A stretch of DNA of 23,892 nt, taken from contig JAQGAU010000786.1 of assembly GCA_034698045.1 (NCBI GenBank), forward strand, positions 1-23,892. Direction: 5' to 3'. This stretch comes from Paramacrobiotus richtersi (lineage: Eukaryota; Tardigrada; Eutardigrada; Parachela; Macrobiotidae). The position numbers and the translations under genes are program-made. The notes beneath the pieces are model-generated. The model saw nothing but the letters and a program-made list of their open reading frames with translations, searched no databases and was not told the origin of the DNA. This document shows, piece after piece, positions 1 to 10,324 of this stretch (position 1 is the stretch's first letter; every line of letters begins with the position of its first letter).

Positions 1-139
1 GAATTTTCAGCAGGCGGCTGCGCTTGATCTCCGGCGGCTCGACTTTTGCTAGGAACGTGATGTCGTGATCCGTATCACTCGGCGGCACCGGCAAATCCGG
101 TTCACCGTGTTTACGCTTGCGAGGGCAGCCAAGATCCAT
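1..139 (-). CDS. 5' end of an unidentified gene, cut by the window edge
   Basis: Reading leftwards from an ATG at 139-137, the frame stays open to the window edge (46 codons). The start has a good animal context (AAAGGAATGG). The peptide begins MDLGCPRKRKHGEPDLP, is charged and proline-rich, and carries two basic clusters (PRKRK near residue 6, and IKRSR near residue 39) that could be nuclear localisation signals. No domain is visible in the piece present. It is divergent from the F-box gene at 1114, so the 1 kb between them may serve as a shared promoter region. I do not recognise the gene; it could also be a chance frame. Confidence 0.4.
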   Translation of the reverse strand, partial: MDLGCPRKRKHGEPDLPVPPSDTDHDITFLAKVEPPEIKRSRLLKI

Positions 140-1113
140 TCCTTTGATGGTCGAGTTTCTAACAATGCAAATCATTTAAATTGCACTAAAATCCTGTCTG
201 GACAAGAAAAGGAACAAAACAGGAGTAATCTTAGGCGTAATACAACAGGTAGGCTCTTCAACGTCTTTTCTGTTTAATTTTACCCGACGCTATTCGCAAA
301 TTAATTAGGAGAACAATTCCATTGTTTGGCTAATGTACAAGCAGTTGCTCTCTTACTGTATATGTATCCGTCACAAGTAACGATTAATATTTTAATGGCA
401 ATAGCACGGACTATACACAGTTGACACAAAACATTCAAAATTCAAATAAAATTAATTACGAATACGATTCATTTATTTAAAGTGATACGAAGGTTGAAAG
501 TGATTGTGTAAATGCGGTTCTGAAAGCGCCAGTAGACTTACATGGGCAGGAAGATTGCAGGTTACTTTGCGGAACCTCCAGTAGTTCTGTTCTCAAAAAA
601 TGATTACAGATGCTGATTCATTCCTTTCGGAAAACATATACAGTAATTAACTTTCCAGCACTTTTTCTGGCAGAAGTTACTCCTGTTAAACTGGTAAACT
701 GTGAGCCTACTGTGAAGAGATCGAGCGCGATCACCACCCAACCAAAAGGAATGACATGTGATGCAGAAGTACTCGTACACCGAAATGCTATCACACCATC
801 TGCCCGGAAACGGACCAATCAGTGACCAATACAAGTGGCATCGCGTATGCACTCCATTTAGATCTTTATCAGTGCTCTCGTTGCCCGGTACAACTGCAAG
901 AGTCGTACAGCTGGGCGGACTGGCAGTGCGATACTCGGACTGCATTGCGTACCGTGCAAACAACCGCACCGAGCGTGCTGATAAGAATCAAGGCGCCCGT
1001 GACGCATCGGTGTGCACGAGCTGAGACGGATGCGGAGACTGCGAGTGCGGACCACAATTCTTTGCGTGATCGAAATCACCGTTGTATTCCTGACAGTTCT
1101 CTTATAACCGAAG
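140..1113. other. intergenic, between two divergent genes
   Basis: No coding exon that I can support. AT-rich to about 600, more balanced afterwards. Open frames on both strands at 604-1130 overlap each other, have no recognisable domain and lack splice or homology support. The right part should contain the promoter and 5' UTR of the gene starting at 1114; I see no convincing TATA box. Confidence 0.5.
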
Positions 1114-3466
1114 ATGCCTTTTCTCAATAAAAATTATCAGTGGAACACTGTAGATGTTCTCCAAGACGATGGCCTTCTCCATTACGGCCGAATTATCGAC
1201 TGCGCAGAAGAAGGACTAACCATCGATTTTGGATGCAGCGACGGAATTGATCCCCAGTTTGTTCCGTACGGACGCATGTATCACATAATCCGGTATGTCA
1301 CCGACTTCAAGGTACTTGAGCGAGAACTGCAGGTGCCAGTAGAAGGGCTAATACGACTGAGTCCAGAGGAGCCAGCCAAATGGTATCCCGCCACCCTTCT
1401 TGAGTTCACATCCTCAAACAATGTTCTAGTCAAAGCAGTGACACATCGGGGCACTGTATTGGAAATACTTGAACATGATCGCTTCAGAGACCCACGCAAT
1501 AATACTGGTTATATGGCTGAAATGCAAAGGAATGGATCATTGCTGGAAAACGGCTATTTCGTGAAGGAAACAGTGGAGCTGCCGAGTGGGCTCTCCACGG
1601 GTTCTCCAGCCCCGGGGCCGTACAAATCAGACAAGGTGGGGCAGCTGCTGGTCGACAACTTTAATCAGAACTGCAATGGAAACTGGATGTTAGCGACGCA
1701 CATTGACGGGAACGTCCTTCTTGTCGTAAGGATGACGGCTCGATTTCGACGCAAGTTTGATCGTGCTTATCGTGGAACATGTCCCAGACTCGAGGTATTT
1801 ACACACCACTGGCACTGATCGTATTTAGTATTTAATAGCATGTTGAACGGTGTGAAAAAGATGTTTATGTAGAAAAACAAGAACTGAATGTTCAGTCTGT
1901 CTCCGGTCGTATGCATCTTATCACGTCTTTCAGGGAGATACACTGAGACGTCTGTTGGAAGTGCCGTCCCATATGCGCATGTCTGTGCCAGTGCATGAAG
2001 TACCGTCAGATTCCCAAGCAAAACTGCCATCTGATTGCGAAGCGCAAGAGTTCCTGCCATCCATAATACCACCGAGTCCAAATGGCTTTTACTTGGAGGT
2101 GGCGCAGGTACCAGCCGAATTGAATTCCGGAACCCTAGCGCATCAGCTATTCAATGATTCCTTTGCCGTCTCGAAAGCCCGCATTCTTCCCCGATTTCCC
2201 GCCCATCTTTTGAAAGAAGTTTACCAATGCTTGGACGGTGTGGAACAAGCAAAGTGCCGGCGAGTATGCGCCAACTGGAACCGCCTTCTGACCTTCGCTC
2301 GGATAGTGTATCTGCCGAAAACCTCATCACTGATCGTTCCCGCCGTTTGCCTCTTGAAATCCTGGAATCGAAATACCAAGATTATTATCAACACCAGCTG
2401 GGAGAATCTCCGCAATCGCTTGAATGATCGCTATGAGGATGATAATGTGTGTTTCTCGGGACTGACCTGCCGTGGGGGGTTATTTCGCTGCATTATGGAG
2501 GAAACCCCGCTCCCTGTTCTGGAAGTGATGTGTCTCGCCAATATCACCTGGAAGCGTAGGTGGTCATTTTACGAGGGTACTGGATATTTCGCCAATGTTA
2601 TTCAGGAAGTTTGTGATGAACTGAATGCGTGGGCTGGTGTGTGCCGTACCCTGGTGCTGAAAGATGTGACGGTGGCGCTGATGGGATGGGAACAAGCCGA
2701 GATGATCATTCATATCTCGGAAGGGAGGATTTTTGGAAATCTACGCGTTGAGGACTTGTGGACCAAGATGGATGAGAGCTTGCCGGCGGTGACGGATGGG
2801 GATAGAGTGCGTCTGATGGAATGTATCGCGGAGGGTTTGGGTGCAGACTTGGAGCGGGAACTTGTGGAGGTAAGGAACGTGCTTAATTGCACCCTACAAT
2901 CAGTACAATGTAACAGATTTGGTGAGGACAGTAGGCATTTTGTTTCAGTTTTATGTGGACAGCGTAATCGCGTTCTGTAGAATACGGACAATGTGATTAT
3001 GTGGGTCGTCGCCGTTTAGTACACAGTGAACCGTAATACAGAATACTACAGTACCAGTATCTGTCAACAAAAGCTGGAAAGTGAACGAGAGAAGTAGAAA
3101 CTTTTGAGATAACGGGTTTATCCATCCGAGATCGCTCATTAAACCGAAATTTCACTTGTACTGCCTACCTGTATGTGTTTGATAATTGATAGCAACAAAA
3201 GACTGGCATGCTTGAAACTCAGCTTTGCTGGGAAATCTTGCGACGTCTTGGCAAGTTGCAGTTGTTTAGCAAATCAAGGATGACCTTTGCAGATTCTGAA
3301 TGAGCGCCAGAGCGATGACCCCCGCGAGAACAACCCGTGCCGCGGAATCGTCTGGACTGCCGGTGATTTGGCCAGTTTGGACTGGGGAAAGCTAAGCAAA
3401 TTCACTGTGCATAGCATGTTCAAGGCCGCTTCTTTCGAGAGGGTCGTCGTCGTACTGACTTGGTAA
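1114..3466 (+). CDS. FMRP-like tandem Agenet/KH0 + F-box fusion protein (paralog A)
   Basis: Three exons: 1114-1794, 1934-2869 and 3293-3466. Introns (139 and 423 nt) are GT..AG and phase 0, giving a 596-residue protein. Residues ~10-58 and ~72-120 look like two Agenet/Tudor-type barrels (PVEGLIRLSPEEPAKWYP matches the second FMRP repeat in position and in its Trp). Residues ~148-225 start with FVKETVELPSG, which matches the start of the FMRP KH0 segment. A low-complexity linker (~238-300) leads to an F-box at ~310-347 (ILPRFPAHLLKEVYQCL then RRVCANWNRLL). The remaining 250 residues have no named domain but are conserved in the paralog at 21127-23214. Expected role, from the F-box family: Skp1 binding in an SCF ubiquitin ligase, with the Agenet part perhaps binding methylated or RNP partners. 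That role is inference; the gene model itself is well supported by the paralog. Confidence 0.85.
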
Positions 3467-4700
3467 ACGCTGACGATGCGAACATTCGGAAACCGTGAAC
3501 TAGAACCACTGCTGTTGGCATTTTTGAGTGGTTATTATGACCTAGGTGCGTGGAATAGTTGTGGCCATTTTTTCATCTTGGAATAAGCTGATTTTCTTAT
3601 CTTGGAATAATCCTTTTGCAATTTCTTGTCGTATTGCACGGAAATTCTGCAGAATGCTCACGATGCGAGAGAACGCAGCGAATAGTTTCTATATGATTTT
3701 CGATCTGCACTGCTTAAAGACGCTAATAAAAATGACTGATTCTGTTGCTTATACGGCTACATAGTGTCCGTGTCCTATCCTTTTTCGGCTTTTTTCCCAA
3801 ATGCAATAATGGGACACCTGAGCCATCTAGCCATGTCCGTCAGCTCAGAAACGCCGTTGACTTTTCCGCATGCGTAGAGCGGTTTCGGCAATAACATGAA
3901 ATAAATTATTGTAAATGTACATTAATGGATCACCGATCAAATTTTTACGGTAAACAAAATATAAACCAAACCTACATATTCCGATTCTGGCGATCGCATG
4001 TTCATGCATGGTTGTGAGATACATATAAAATCCAGCACACCTGAGAAGGGTCACACTGTACATATGCCGTACAGAATTGGCCTGCTGATGATTATGCATA
4101 TTCTTTCTATAAAGGTTTTGCGCATCGTTTACAGAATTTCCACCGAGTTTGTTTCGTGACCCACATGTTATACGTATCGGACTACAGAATGCTTTATCGT
4201 GTCTTGTGATGCCGTACTGTAAAGGCATTCTCACTTGTCAGTACAAGCCAGCAGATGCATGAAGGTGTGCAAAAAATATTAGCGGTATTGTCAGCGTTTT
4301 GCTTACAATTGTTTGTGTTAGGCAGTTCGATCATTGGAACCTCGTTCTATCTGTGAGATAGAATCCGATAGATCATAGTACCGTAAACGATCGTTGCATT
4401 AACGTGTGTGTCATTTAAGGTGCTTTCGTAAGAATCTTCGTGCAACAAGATTTATTTACACAAATCTAAGGTACTGTTGTAATCTCGAGCCCGTAGATAT
4501 TTTAACAATGGATCAAAAGGGAAACGTAAAATGAATCACTGCAGTAAAAGTTACCGAACCAGATTCAGCGTTACAGTTATAATTCGCCGTTCATCGAATG
4601 TTGCGCTCGTGTGTTTCGCTGCCTTTAAGCAACAGTCCAGTAGGCCTGCTCGACTGCTCCGCAGGATTACGGCCGTCCCGTCTGCGCTGTAAATAATAAA
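3467..4700. other. 3' UTR and intergenic region
   Basis: Lies between two convergent genes (+ gene ending 3466, - gene ending 4701). A 129-codon open frame on the minus strand at 3845-4234 has no domain, no paralog here and poor composition, so I do not call it. TCTTGGAATAA occurs twice, near 3576 and 3599. A candidate minus-strand AATAAA (TTTATT at 4452-4457) lies 244 nt past the stop of the secreted protein gene at 4701. I see nothing else. Confidence 0.5.
3725..3730 (+). terminator. candidate polyadenylation signal of the F-box gene
   Basis: AATAAA 259 nt after the stop at 3464-3466, the first canonical hexamer downstream. No transcript evidence. Confidence 0.4.
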
Positions 4701-5733
4701 CTAGACCTTTCTCACACTGAACAACGTGCAATTAGAACTGTTTGTATTTACAATTTTACCGGATAGCGAACGCTTACAGTTGTCCAATCGGGGTGCGGCA
4801 GCAGCCGCGTCAGTAAATTTCGCCTTGTGGTTTTCGGCTTCGAGTACTCTTACTCGCTTTTTCAAAGCTTCCACTTGCGATTGGAGAGCCTTATGGTACC
4901 AGTCAGGAACTGGCACTTGACCACCAGCGGGAGAAGTGGGATGGGAGTCGGCTTCGATGGCACGTCGAGTTTCTTCAGCAGCTAGCTGTAAAACATTGTC
5001 GACAACCCGCAGCATCCCGGATGTCAGGCTGTTGAGATCTTTGATAATCTTTAGGAGGGCTGCTGGTATTCTCGTGGCAGCTGAAGATTCGAAGTCATGT
5101 TCAGTTCCCCCGATACTCTGCGGTGTATATTGAGAAGCTGCAAAAGTGACTGTTTAGCACTTGTGGGAGTAAAACCAGGAAGATATCACAGGAAAACACA
5201 TCTGTTCCTAAGGCTGTTTGATGCAGTCTACGAAGTAGGTGGATACATATTTTTAAACAAATCACAGATACATGATGTTTTGCTTTACATTGATAAAACC
5301 ATTGTAAAAATTATCTGGTTTTTGAAAATATTACACAGGGTCGTAAGCATGCAATTGGGACATTTACGAAACATTCCTTGAGCAACGGAAAACAGACGGG
5401 TATCACAAACTGAATCATTAACTGATATTTTAGTGCGTAATGTGTCGCCTTACTGAGATGGCAGAATTCAGTAACCTCGATAGTAACAATTGTTTCATTC
5501 GGTCCATTCAGCACACGCCTAAACAGGAATCCACATCCGCAGTTTGTATCGTAACACTGGGCATCGAGGTATGCTGGACACTTGGCGGTCGAACAAGCAG
5601 AGGGAATACAAGTTTCGAAGCATTTTGCCGGCGGTGCTGGAGTTGTATACGTTGACCCGATTACCGACCAAAAAAGGGTGGTATTCATCAGGATGATTAG
5701 GAAACTCGAACACTGGCTGATAAATGGCTCCAT
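4701..5733 (-). CDS. secreted Cys-rich protein, divergent member with coiled-coil tail
   Basis: Two exons, 5454-5733 and 4701-5137, joined by a phase-1 intron (donor A|GTAAGG, acceptor TTTTGCAG|CT), giving 238 residues. Residues 1 to ~27 form a signal peptide (hydrophobic FLIILMNTTLFWSVIG). The Cys pattern CX3CX4CX4CX7CX4CXC matches the paralogs at 6224 and 8076 except for its shorter first loop (theirs is CX9C). The second exon starts with (T)SQY, aligning with (A)SQN in the 6224 gene at the same intron phase, which is the main evidence for this join. The C-terminal part carries a helical stretch with a coiled-coil-like heptad (SQVEALKKRVRVLEAE) and an alanine run, and is longer than in the paralogs. 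A TATAAAA sits 60 bp upstream of the ATG. Function unknown; extracellular location is inferred. Confidence 0.75.
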
Positions 5734-5792
5734 TTCTGTTGCCTTTACCCGATTCTGGACTGCTTAATGGTTAACTGTTCGGGAAGTAAAGG

Positions 5793-5799
5793 TTTTATA
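5793..5799 (-). promoter_or_regulatory. TATA box of the minus-strand secreted protein gene
   Basis: TATAAAA on the minus strand, 60 bp upstream of the ATG at 5733. This would place transcription start about 30 nt before the ATG. Spacing and perfect consensus make it a good core-promoter candidate. Confidence 0.5.
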
Positions 5800-6223
5800 A
5801 TGAAACGGAAATTTCTGTACAATTCTAGTACTTCCAAACCTGTCATTAACCATAAATTTTTGTGTTCCCGCAAAACTAAAAGAATGACCGTATTACAAGT
5901 ACGCATTTATGGCTAATACTGTATGGGGCGGAGCGTACAGCGCCAACGTCTCCGCAGTAAATTTCGGAAACAATGTGACGTAAGACGTCCTTTCCGAAAC
6001 ATTACGCAATCACGAATAGCGAACTGACAGCGCAAGAACAAGTGACCATCCAGGATGTTTTCTCATAAGCTCCGCGAAAGAAATTCTGATGAACATTCTG
6101 TCGCTAATTCAGACTTGCTCATGTGGAACACGTAATCTCCGTTGTCAGTACTGTACGGTAATTCCAACTCAGGGTTTTAATTTCGTCTTTCTGTTGAAAC
6201 CTTTTCCGCCGATAAATTGTAGA
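5800..6223. other. bidirectional intergenic region of two divergent secreted-protein genes
   Basis: 424 nt between the TATA box of the minus-strand member and the ATG of the plus-strand member. An open frame in phase with the downstream gene begins at 6089, but it would bury the signal peptide inside the protein, so the start at 6224 is preferred. I see no other gene. Confidence 0.5.
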
Positions 6224-7450
6224 ATGTTGACCTTGACCGTTCTTCTGGCTGTTTGTTGCATCGGGGCACTGAGCGCGCAAAAGTTTCCGTTATCGCCATC
6301 TCAGCGCTGCAACCTTGTGGCCCAAGGCGGAAAAGCCTGTCGTCCAGATGCCTGTCAGAATGCCACGTGCAAAATCTTCCCGGATGCCGTATGCTTCTCG
6401 GATCGCTGCGGATGCAGGGCGCAGTTTTACCAGTTTGTCAAGGAAGAAAATGCGTTTGTCTGTGTTACCAAGTTGTGCCAAGCGGCGACCGAGATGGAAG
6501 GTATGGACAGACCGAATATATAATTAACTGGAAAATTCGTACATTTTTAAAATCACACTTTTTTGTTCGGCTGAGCTCGGTATTTATTAATGTACTTTTG
6601 TAAATTATATGTCTGTTGATGAATCAATATAACTAAAGGAGCAGTGCATGATAATTACTTCTACTTAAAATAAGGTAAATTTGATATAACCAACACATAT
6701 TTCTTTCAATGTCATCGTGAACGTTATGTGAACGCTAATGTTAGGTATTATGCTACATCATGTTTTTGAATTCGATTGATTCTTGGCAATTCGACTAGTT
6801 TTGTCTTTTTCCTACCTACTAATGTTTGAATTAATTAAACGAATCGCGGCTTTTTCTCGGCTAATTAAATTATCAGTCTTTATGTGAAACTGAAATTTAT
6901 TTATTTTTATTTCTTTATATTACACAGCTTTATTTTTTTGATTTATTGATTACAGCTTCTCAGAATTTGATGCGGAAGGTGCTTAGCAAAGACGATGCGT
7001 CAATGAAGATTATTGCGAAAAATCCCGCATTTGTGGATAGCTTGTTCAAAGGATCCAGCAGTTTTGGGAAGGAACTCTTGCAGAGTATAGTCGGTTATCT
7101 GAAGAAGCTGGCCGAACAGGAGCCGAGTGATGCTAACTTACAGAGATACCAAACTGCCCTTGGCAAACTGAATGGAACAATCGCTCAGACGGCGAACAAT
7201 GCTACCATGTCGGACACCAACGATATCGAGTTAGGATTGGCCGGTACGTTCGTAAATGCGTATTCACCGCTGTTTCTAGACCATAATGTACTGTACATTC
7301 CGTATTTGAATGAGGTTAACTAGAGCATACTCTGATATTTGGATAAAGATTGGGAAAAACACAAACATATCAAAGACGACTTCGATGGGTATTAACGGTC
7401 ACCTTTCCGTTTTTGCAGATTACGCAGACCCGGAAGAAGGATACCTTTAA
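6224..7450 (+). CDS. secreted Cys-rich protein, family member 2
   Basis: Exons 6224-6500, 6956-7243 and 7419-7450; all introns phase 1, about 198 residues. The ATG at 6224 places a clean signal peptide first (MLTLTVLLAVCCIGALSA), followed by QKFPLSP. The Cys module is CX9CX4CX4CX7CX4CXC, then a C..LC pair; QNATC is a glycosylation sequon. The second exon is a Cys-free amphipathic helical domain (ASQNLMRKVLSKD, then NPAFVDSLFKG and LQRYQTALGKL) that aligns with the paralog at 8076. The third exon (DYADPEEGYL) rests only on a good donor (G|GTACGT) and a strong acceptor (TTTTTGCAG). Without that splice the frame would stop at 7321-7323. Intron 1 (455 nt) is very AT-rich. Function unknown. Confidence 0.78.
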
Positions 7451-8075
7451 ATGGACGCACGAATAACGATCTTTGTTAGCACTGTTAAATTTTTACAATG
7501 CTGAACGCAGCAATTGCATGTGTTATCAGTGACAGCCGAATACTGAAAATTTCACAAATACTGAAAAAGCTTGTAATTTTGTCTCGTACTGCTGTCACGC
7601 TGTGGCATTCCAAAACTGTATACTAGTGAATTGCTTAGAATCTTAGACTGTATACAGACGCTGTTTGTGTTTTACAGGAAAGTATTTGATGTACTCTGTA
7701 GTCAGCCAAACTGTTGATAATGTAAAGCTAACTGGACTGACAATATAAACGAGTACGCTGCCGTAATTTCAACGCAAAAATCTTATGGGCGAACGAAAAT
7801 ATCAAGATCTTATCAATAAACGAAAATACCATTTATAAATTGTAATACAAAGGGAAATCGCCGTAACGCGCTGGTAAGCAACTCGATTCGGCAATTATTT
7901 CCAATCATACATTCTTATTCGGCGAAACCCGGTACACTGACCCAGTCGATTGCGTAACTGTTCTTCGCGCTGCTCTTTAATCCCGGACATGGTATCGCGC
8001 GCGCGGACTTTATTAACGCGAAGTTTCTCAGTCAGTCAATACTTTTGCTGCGAAGCTCATCAAACTACGGTAAAC
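7451..8075. other. intergenic between two tandem secreted-protein genes
   Basis: No gene seen. AATAAA at 7815-7820 could end the upstream transcript, though it is 365 nt past its stop. The 8000-8075 stretch is the presumed 5' UTR of the next gene; the in-frame extension back to 7950 lacks signal-peptide logic. Confidence 0.5.
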
Positions 8076-9017
8076 ATGGCGCTCTTAATGATCGGCGTGA
8101 TTTTATGCATCGTCTCCTTCACCGGCGCCCAGAAACCGCCACTGACACCAAAAGAGAAATGTGACATTATCGCTGTGGGAGGAAAAGTGTGCACTCCAGA
8201 CGCTTGCCAGAATGCTACTTGCACACTGATACCGGAAGCCATCTGTTTATCGGATCTGTGTGGATGTCGTGCCAACTTCTACCTGTATGGTTCGGATCGA
8301 CCAGGCCGACGGATGGAATCCAACTACGAACCCGTTACGCTGCTGTGCAATGCGGCAACTGAACTGGAAAGTATGCGAATTCGGTCGTGTTAATTGTGTT
8401 ACAACGTCTAACAATCAGAACAGATAACGTAAATATAGGGGTCATTACATTGCGCATTATGACCGAGCCTGTACTGCTCCGGTCAATTGCGGTACGATAG
8501 TTACGCTATTAACTTATTGTGCTTTTATCCTACGAATGTTGAATTTGGCTTATTGTTTTCTCCAGTTTTTCATCAAAGTGTAAATAAAATGACAAAAATT
8601 ACAAGAAACGTGTACTTAAAGTTTATGTGAATTGGATGAGGTAAAACTGTTGGTTTATCGTGTAATATTTTTTTAAATGTCATTTATAAGCATAGTTAAC
8701 AACGCCAGATGTTTGCAGCGGCTAAGAATTCCATAAAGACCGTCTTAAGTACCAGTGCGAGCGCAGTGGATACACTGGTCCGCAATCCCGAAATGAAGCA
8801 GGAACTATTCAAGGGCCTGGAAACATTCACCGTCGATGTGATGCAGCTGATAACCAATCATCTAAAGAAAGCCGTCGAGCGGCGGCCGAATGCGGAAAAT
8901 CTCCGACGCTATCAGCAAGCTGTGGCCCAGTTGAAGAAAATGAAGAAACCAGAAGCGGAATTCGACGAGGTGATCTTGCTGCCGAAAGGTTCTTCCCTGA
9001 TTGTTGCGGATGGGTAA
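8076..9017 (+). CDS. secreted Cys-rich protein, family member 3
   Basis: Exons 8076-8370 and 8719-9017, one phase-1 intron (A|GTATGC to TTTGCAG|CG), 197 residues. The start AAACATGG is strong. The signal peptide MALLMIGVILCIVSFTGA is followed by QKPPLTP, nearly the same junction as member 2 (AQKFPLSP). The Cys module CX9CX4CX4CX7CX4CXC is identical in spacing to member 2, including the QNATC sequon. The second exon is helical and Cys-free (TAKNSIKTVLSTS, NPEMKQELFKGLETF, LRRYQQAVAQLKKM). It aligns along its length with exon 2 of member 2, with the intron in the same place. An AATAAA begins one base after the stop. Function unknown; probably extracellular. Confidence 0.85.
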
Positions 9018-9023
9018 AATAAA
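9018..9023 (+). terminator. polyadenylation signal of secreted protein gene 3
   Basis: AATAAA directly after the TAA stop at 9015-9017, implying a very short 3' UTR. Confidence 0.55.
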
Positions 9024-9420
9024 GCGCTGGTTCGTGTGCAGTTGTTCTATGTTTGTATTTTTTACATCACCTGCATTCTACTCGGGACCAGATATGTACG
9101 GACTAACTAGAGTATGATCATGTCATGCGGTAATGGCTACTTAGTATCGTGTTATAATCATTGTTACACGGACGAAATTTATGTGCTTATTGCGACATAC
9201 AGTTTCAAATCAGAAAAAGACGAGTTATGCATATTGTTCAGAATGCATTGGACACTCTTTATATCAAAATTAAATAACTCAGCTGTTGTACTCTGGTTGC
9301 ACTAGGGGATGTATTATTCATACTTAACACTTAGTTGTATGTTGAATGGAAATTCGATGTCAAGAGCAAATAAGTATACGAATATGAGTAACTGTCAAAT
9401 CCAACAATAACTGCGCTAGA

Positions 9421-9630
9421 GGAAACCGTACAATCAATTTGGTCAAAATCAGAGGTTTATTTTCCGGAAACTTGGATGGCAGCTACAATTCATAGCTACA
9501 GAGATATTTTATGTATATCTGTAGCCATAGAATCTACCGAAGAACTTAGTAACCTACGTCAAAAGCTCTGCTAGACTTTGATGCGGCACTGCGCTCTCGT
9601 AAGCCTTTATTGTAAATACTGCGTGTTGTA
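9421..9630. repeat. diverged direct repeat, copy 1
   Basis: About 200 bp that align with 10325-10522 in the same order. Shared blocks are GGAAACCG/GCAAACCG at the start, ACAATTCATAG in the middle, ACGTCAAAAGCTC/GCGTCAGAGCTC, and AAGCCTTTATTGTAAATACTG/AAGCCTTTTATTGTAAATATTG at the end. Copy 1 is followed by a GPCR scrap (9694) and copy 2 by a GPCR pseudogene (10946), so the repeat is probably the duplicated 5' flank of a GPCR gene. Confidence 0.6.
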
Positions 9631-9693
9631 AAAGACAAATGCAGAATTAATTTTAACGCTAAGCACCGTCATGCAAAACCTCCATCGATGCAG

Positions 9694-9795
9694 CTGTTGT
9701 TTAATGGTGTTATCTGATTAGTCATTCTTTGTAACAGGTTACTCCAGACTCCATTCAGTTGATACATTGTCAATCTTTGTTCAATAGCCAATGCA
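9694..9795 (+). pseudogene. GPCR remnant covering TM1-TM2
   Basis: The translated frame reads LLFNGVI, stop, LVILCNRLLQTPFS, stop, YIVNL. It aligns with the GPCR pseudogene at 11097-11185 (VLNGFVLLVVLCKRSLQTPLSV, stop, IVSLL) and with the intact gene (LIMILCTKSLRTPFNVYVANLL). Two in-frame TGA codons interrupt it, and homology fades on both sides. The repeat at 9421-9630 lies just upstream. A dead, mostly deleted tandem copy. Confidence 0.65.
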
Positions 9796-10324
9796 GTTTC
9801 AGAAAGGGAATGCTCTCTGTGTTCGCGGCACTGTTAATGACGATGAATAAAATAAATAAAGTGCATAATAAAGCGTAGTGGTATCATAATAAAAATTCTA
9901 TCGGAATTTAGTTGACGTAAAGTTTTGGTTTTGTTTAGCTTACCATTGGCAAGGACAGGAACAAGAAGTCCGTGGACATGCGAGTATTCGAATATTCAGA
10001 TGGAAAAGAACCAAAATTTTGTGGATTTTATCCGCAGGAAGTTCAGAACGGTGTAAAGCCTAGACAGCATGACTGTTATGAAGGGAATCCTGTGACATTT
10101 TTGCTGGACTCATCTTGCTCTTTATGATTAATGTTAATGCGAGAAGACGAAACTGCTGTTTGGTATCTGTACTCTGATAGTTTTGCTGCAGTTTTGTCTT
10201 TTGCGCGCCGTACCTTCAGTTGTTTTACAGTTGTGCTGCACCAAAATTCAAATATAAATGCCATGAAGGGGAACATAATCATGAGAATGCGAGTAACTGA
10301 CAAATCAATCAATAACGGTGCTAC
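9796..10324. other. non-coding stretch between GPCR remains
   Basis: No gene supported. A minus-strand frame at 10076-10339 has a hydrophobic run followed by a basic region, vaguely like a TM5-loop segment, but it starts on GTG and has no paralog support. AATAAA motifs cluster near 9846-9873. Confidence 0.4.

Noticed and set aside
604-1130. Overlapping open frames of 60-120 codons on both strands
   Set aside because: They overlap each other in several frames, lack domains and paralogs, and sit in a likely promoter or 5' UTR.
3845-4234. 129-codon minus-strand frame
   Set aside because: No domain, no signal or splice logic, and it lies in the 3' region of convergent genes.
4340-4375. Small inverted repeat CTATCT/AGATAG as a structured RNA or tRNA
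   Set aside because: A 6-bp stem is too short, and no tRNA arms or promoter boxes are visible.
6089-6223. Upstream in-frame extension of secreted protein 2
   Set aside because: It would place 45 residues before a clean signal peptide; the ATG at 6224 gives the same start logic as the 8076 paralog.
4701-9017. Cys-rich secreted proteins as toxins or protease inhibitors
   Set aside because: Cys spacing does not match a toxin or Kunitz/Kazal/TIL pattern that I can name, and the helical tail is atypical; function is left open.
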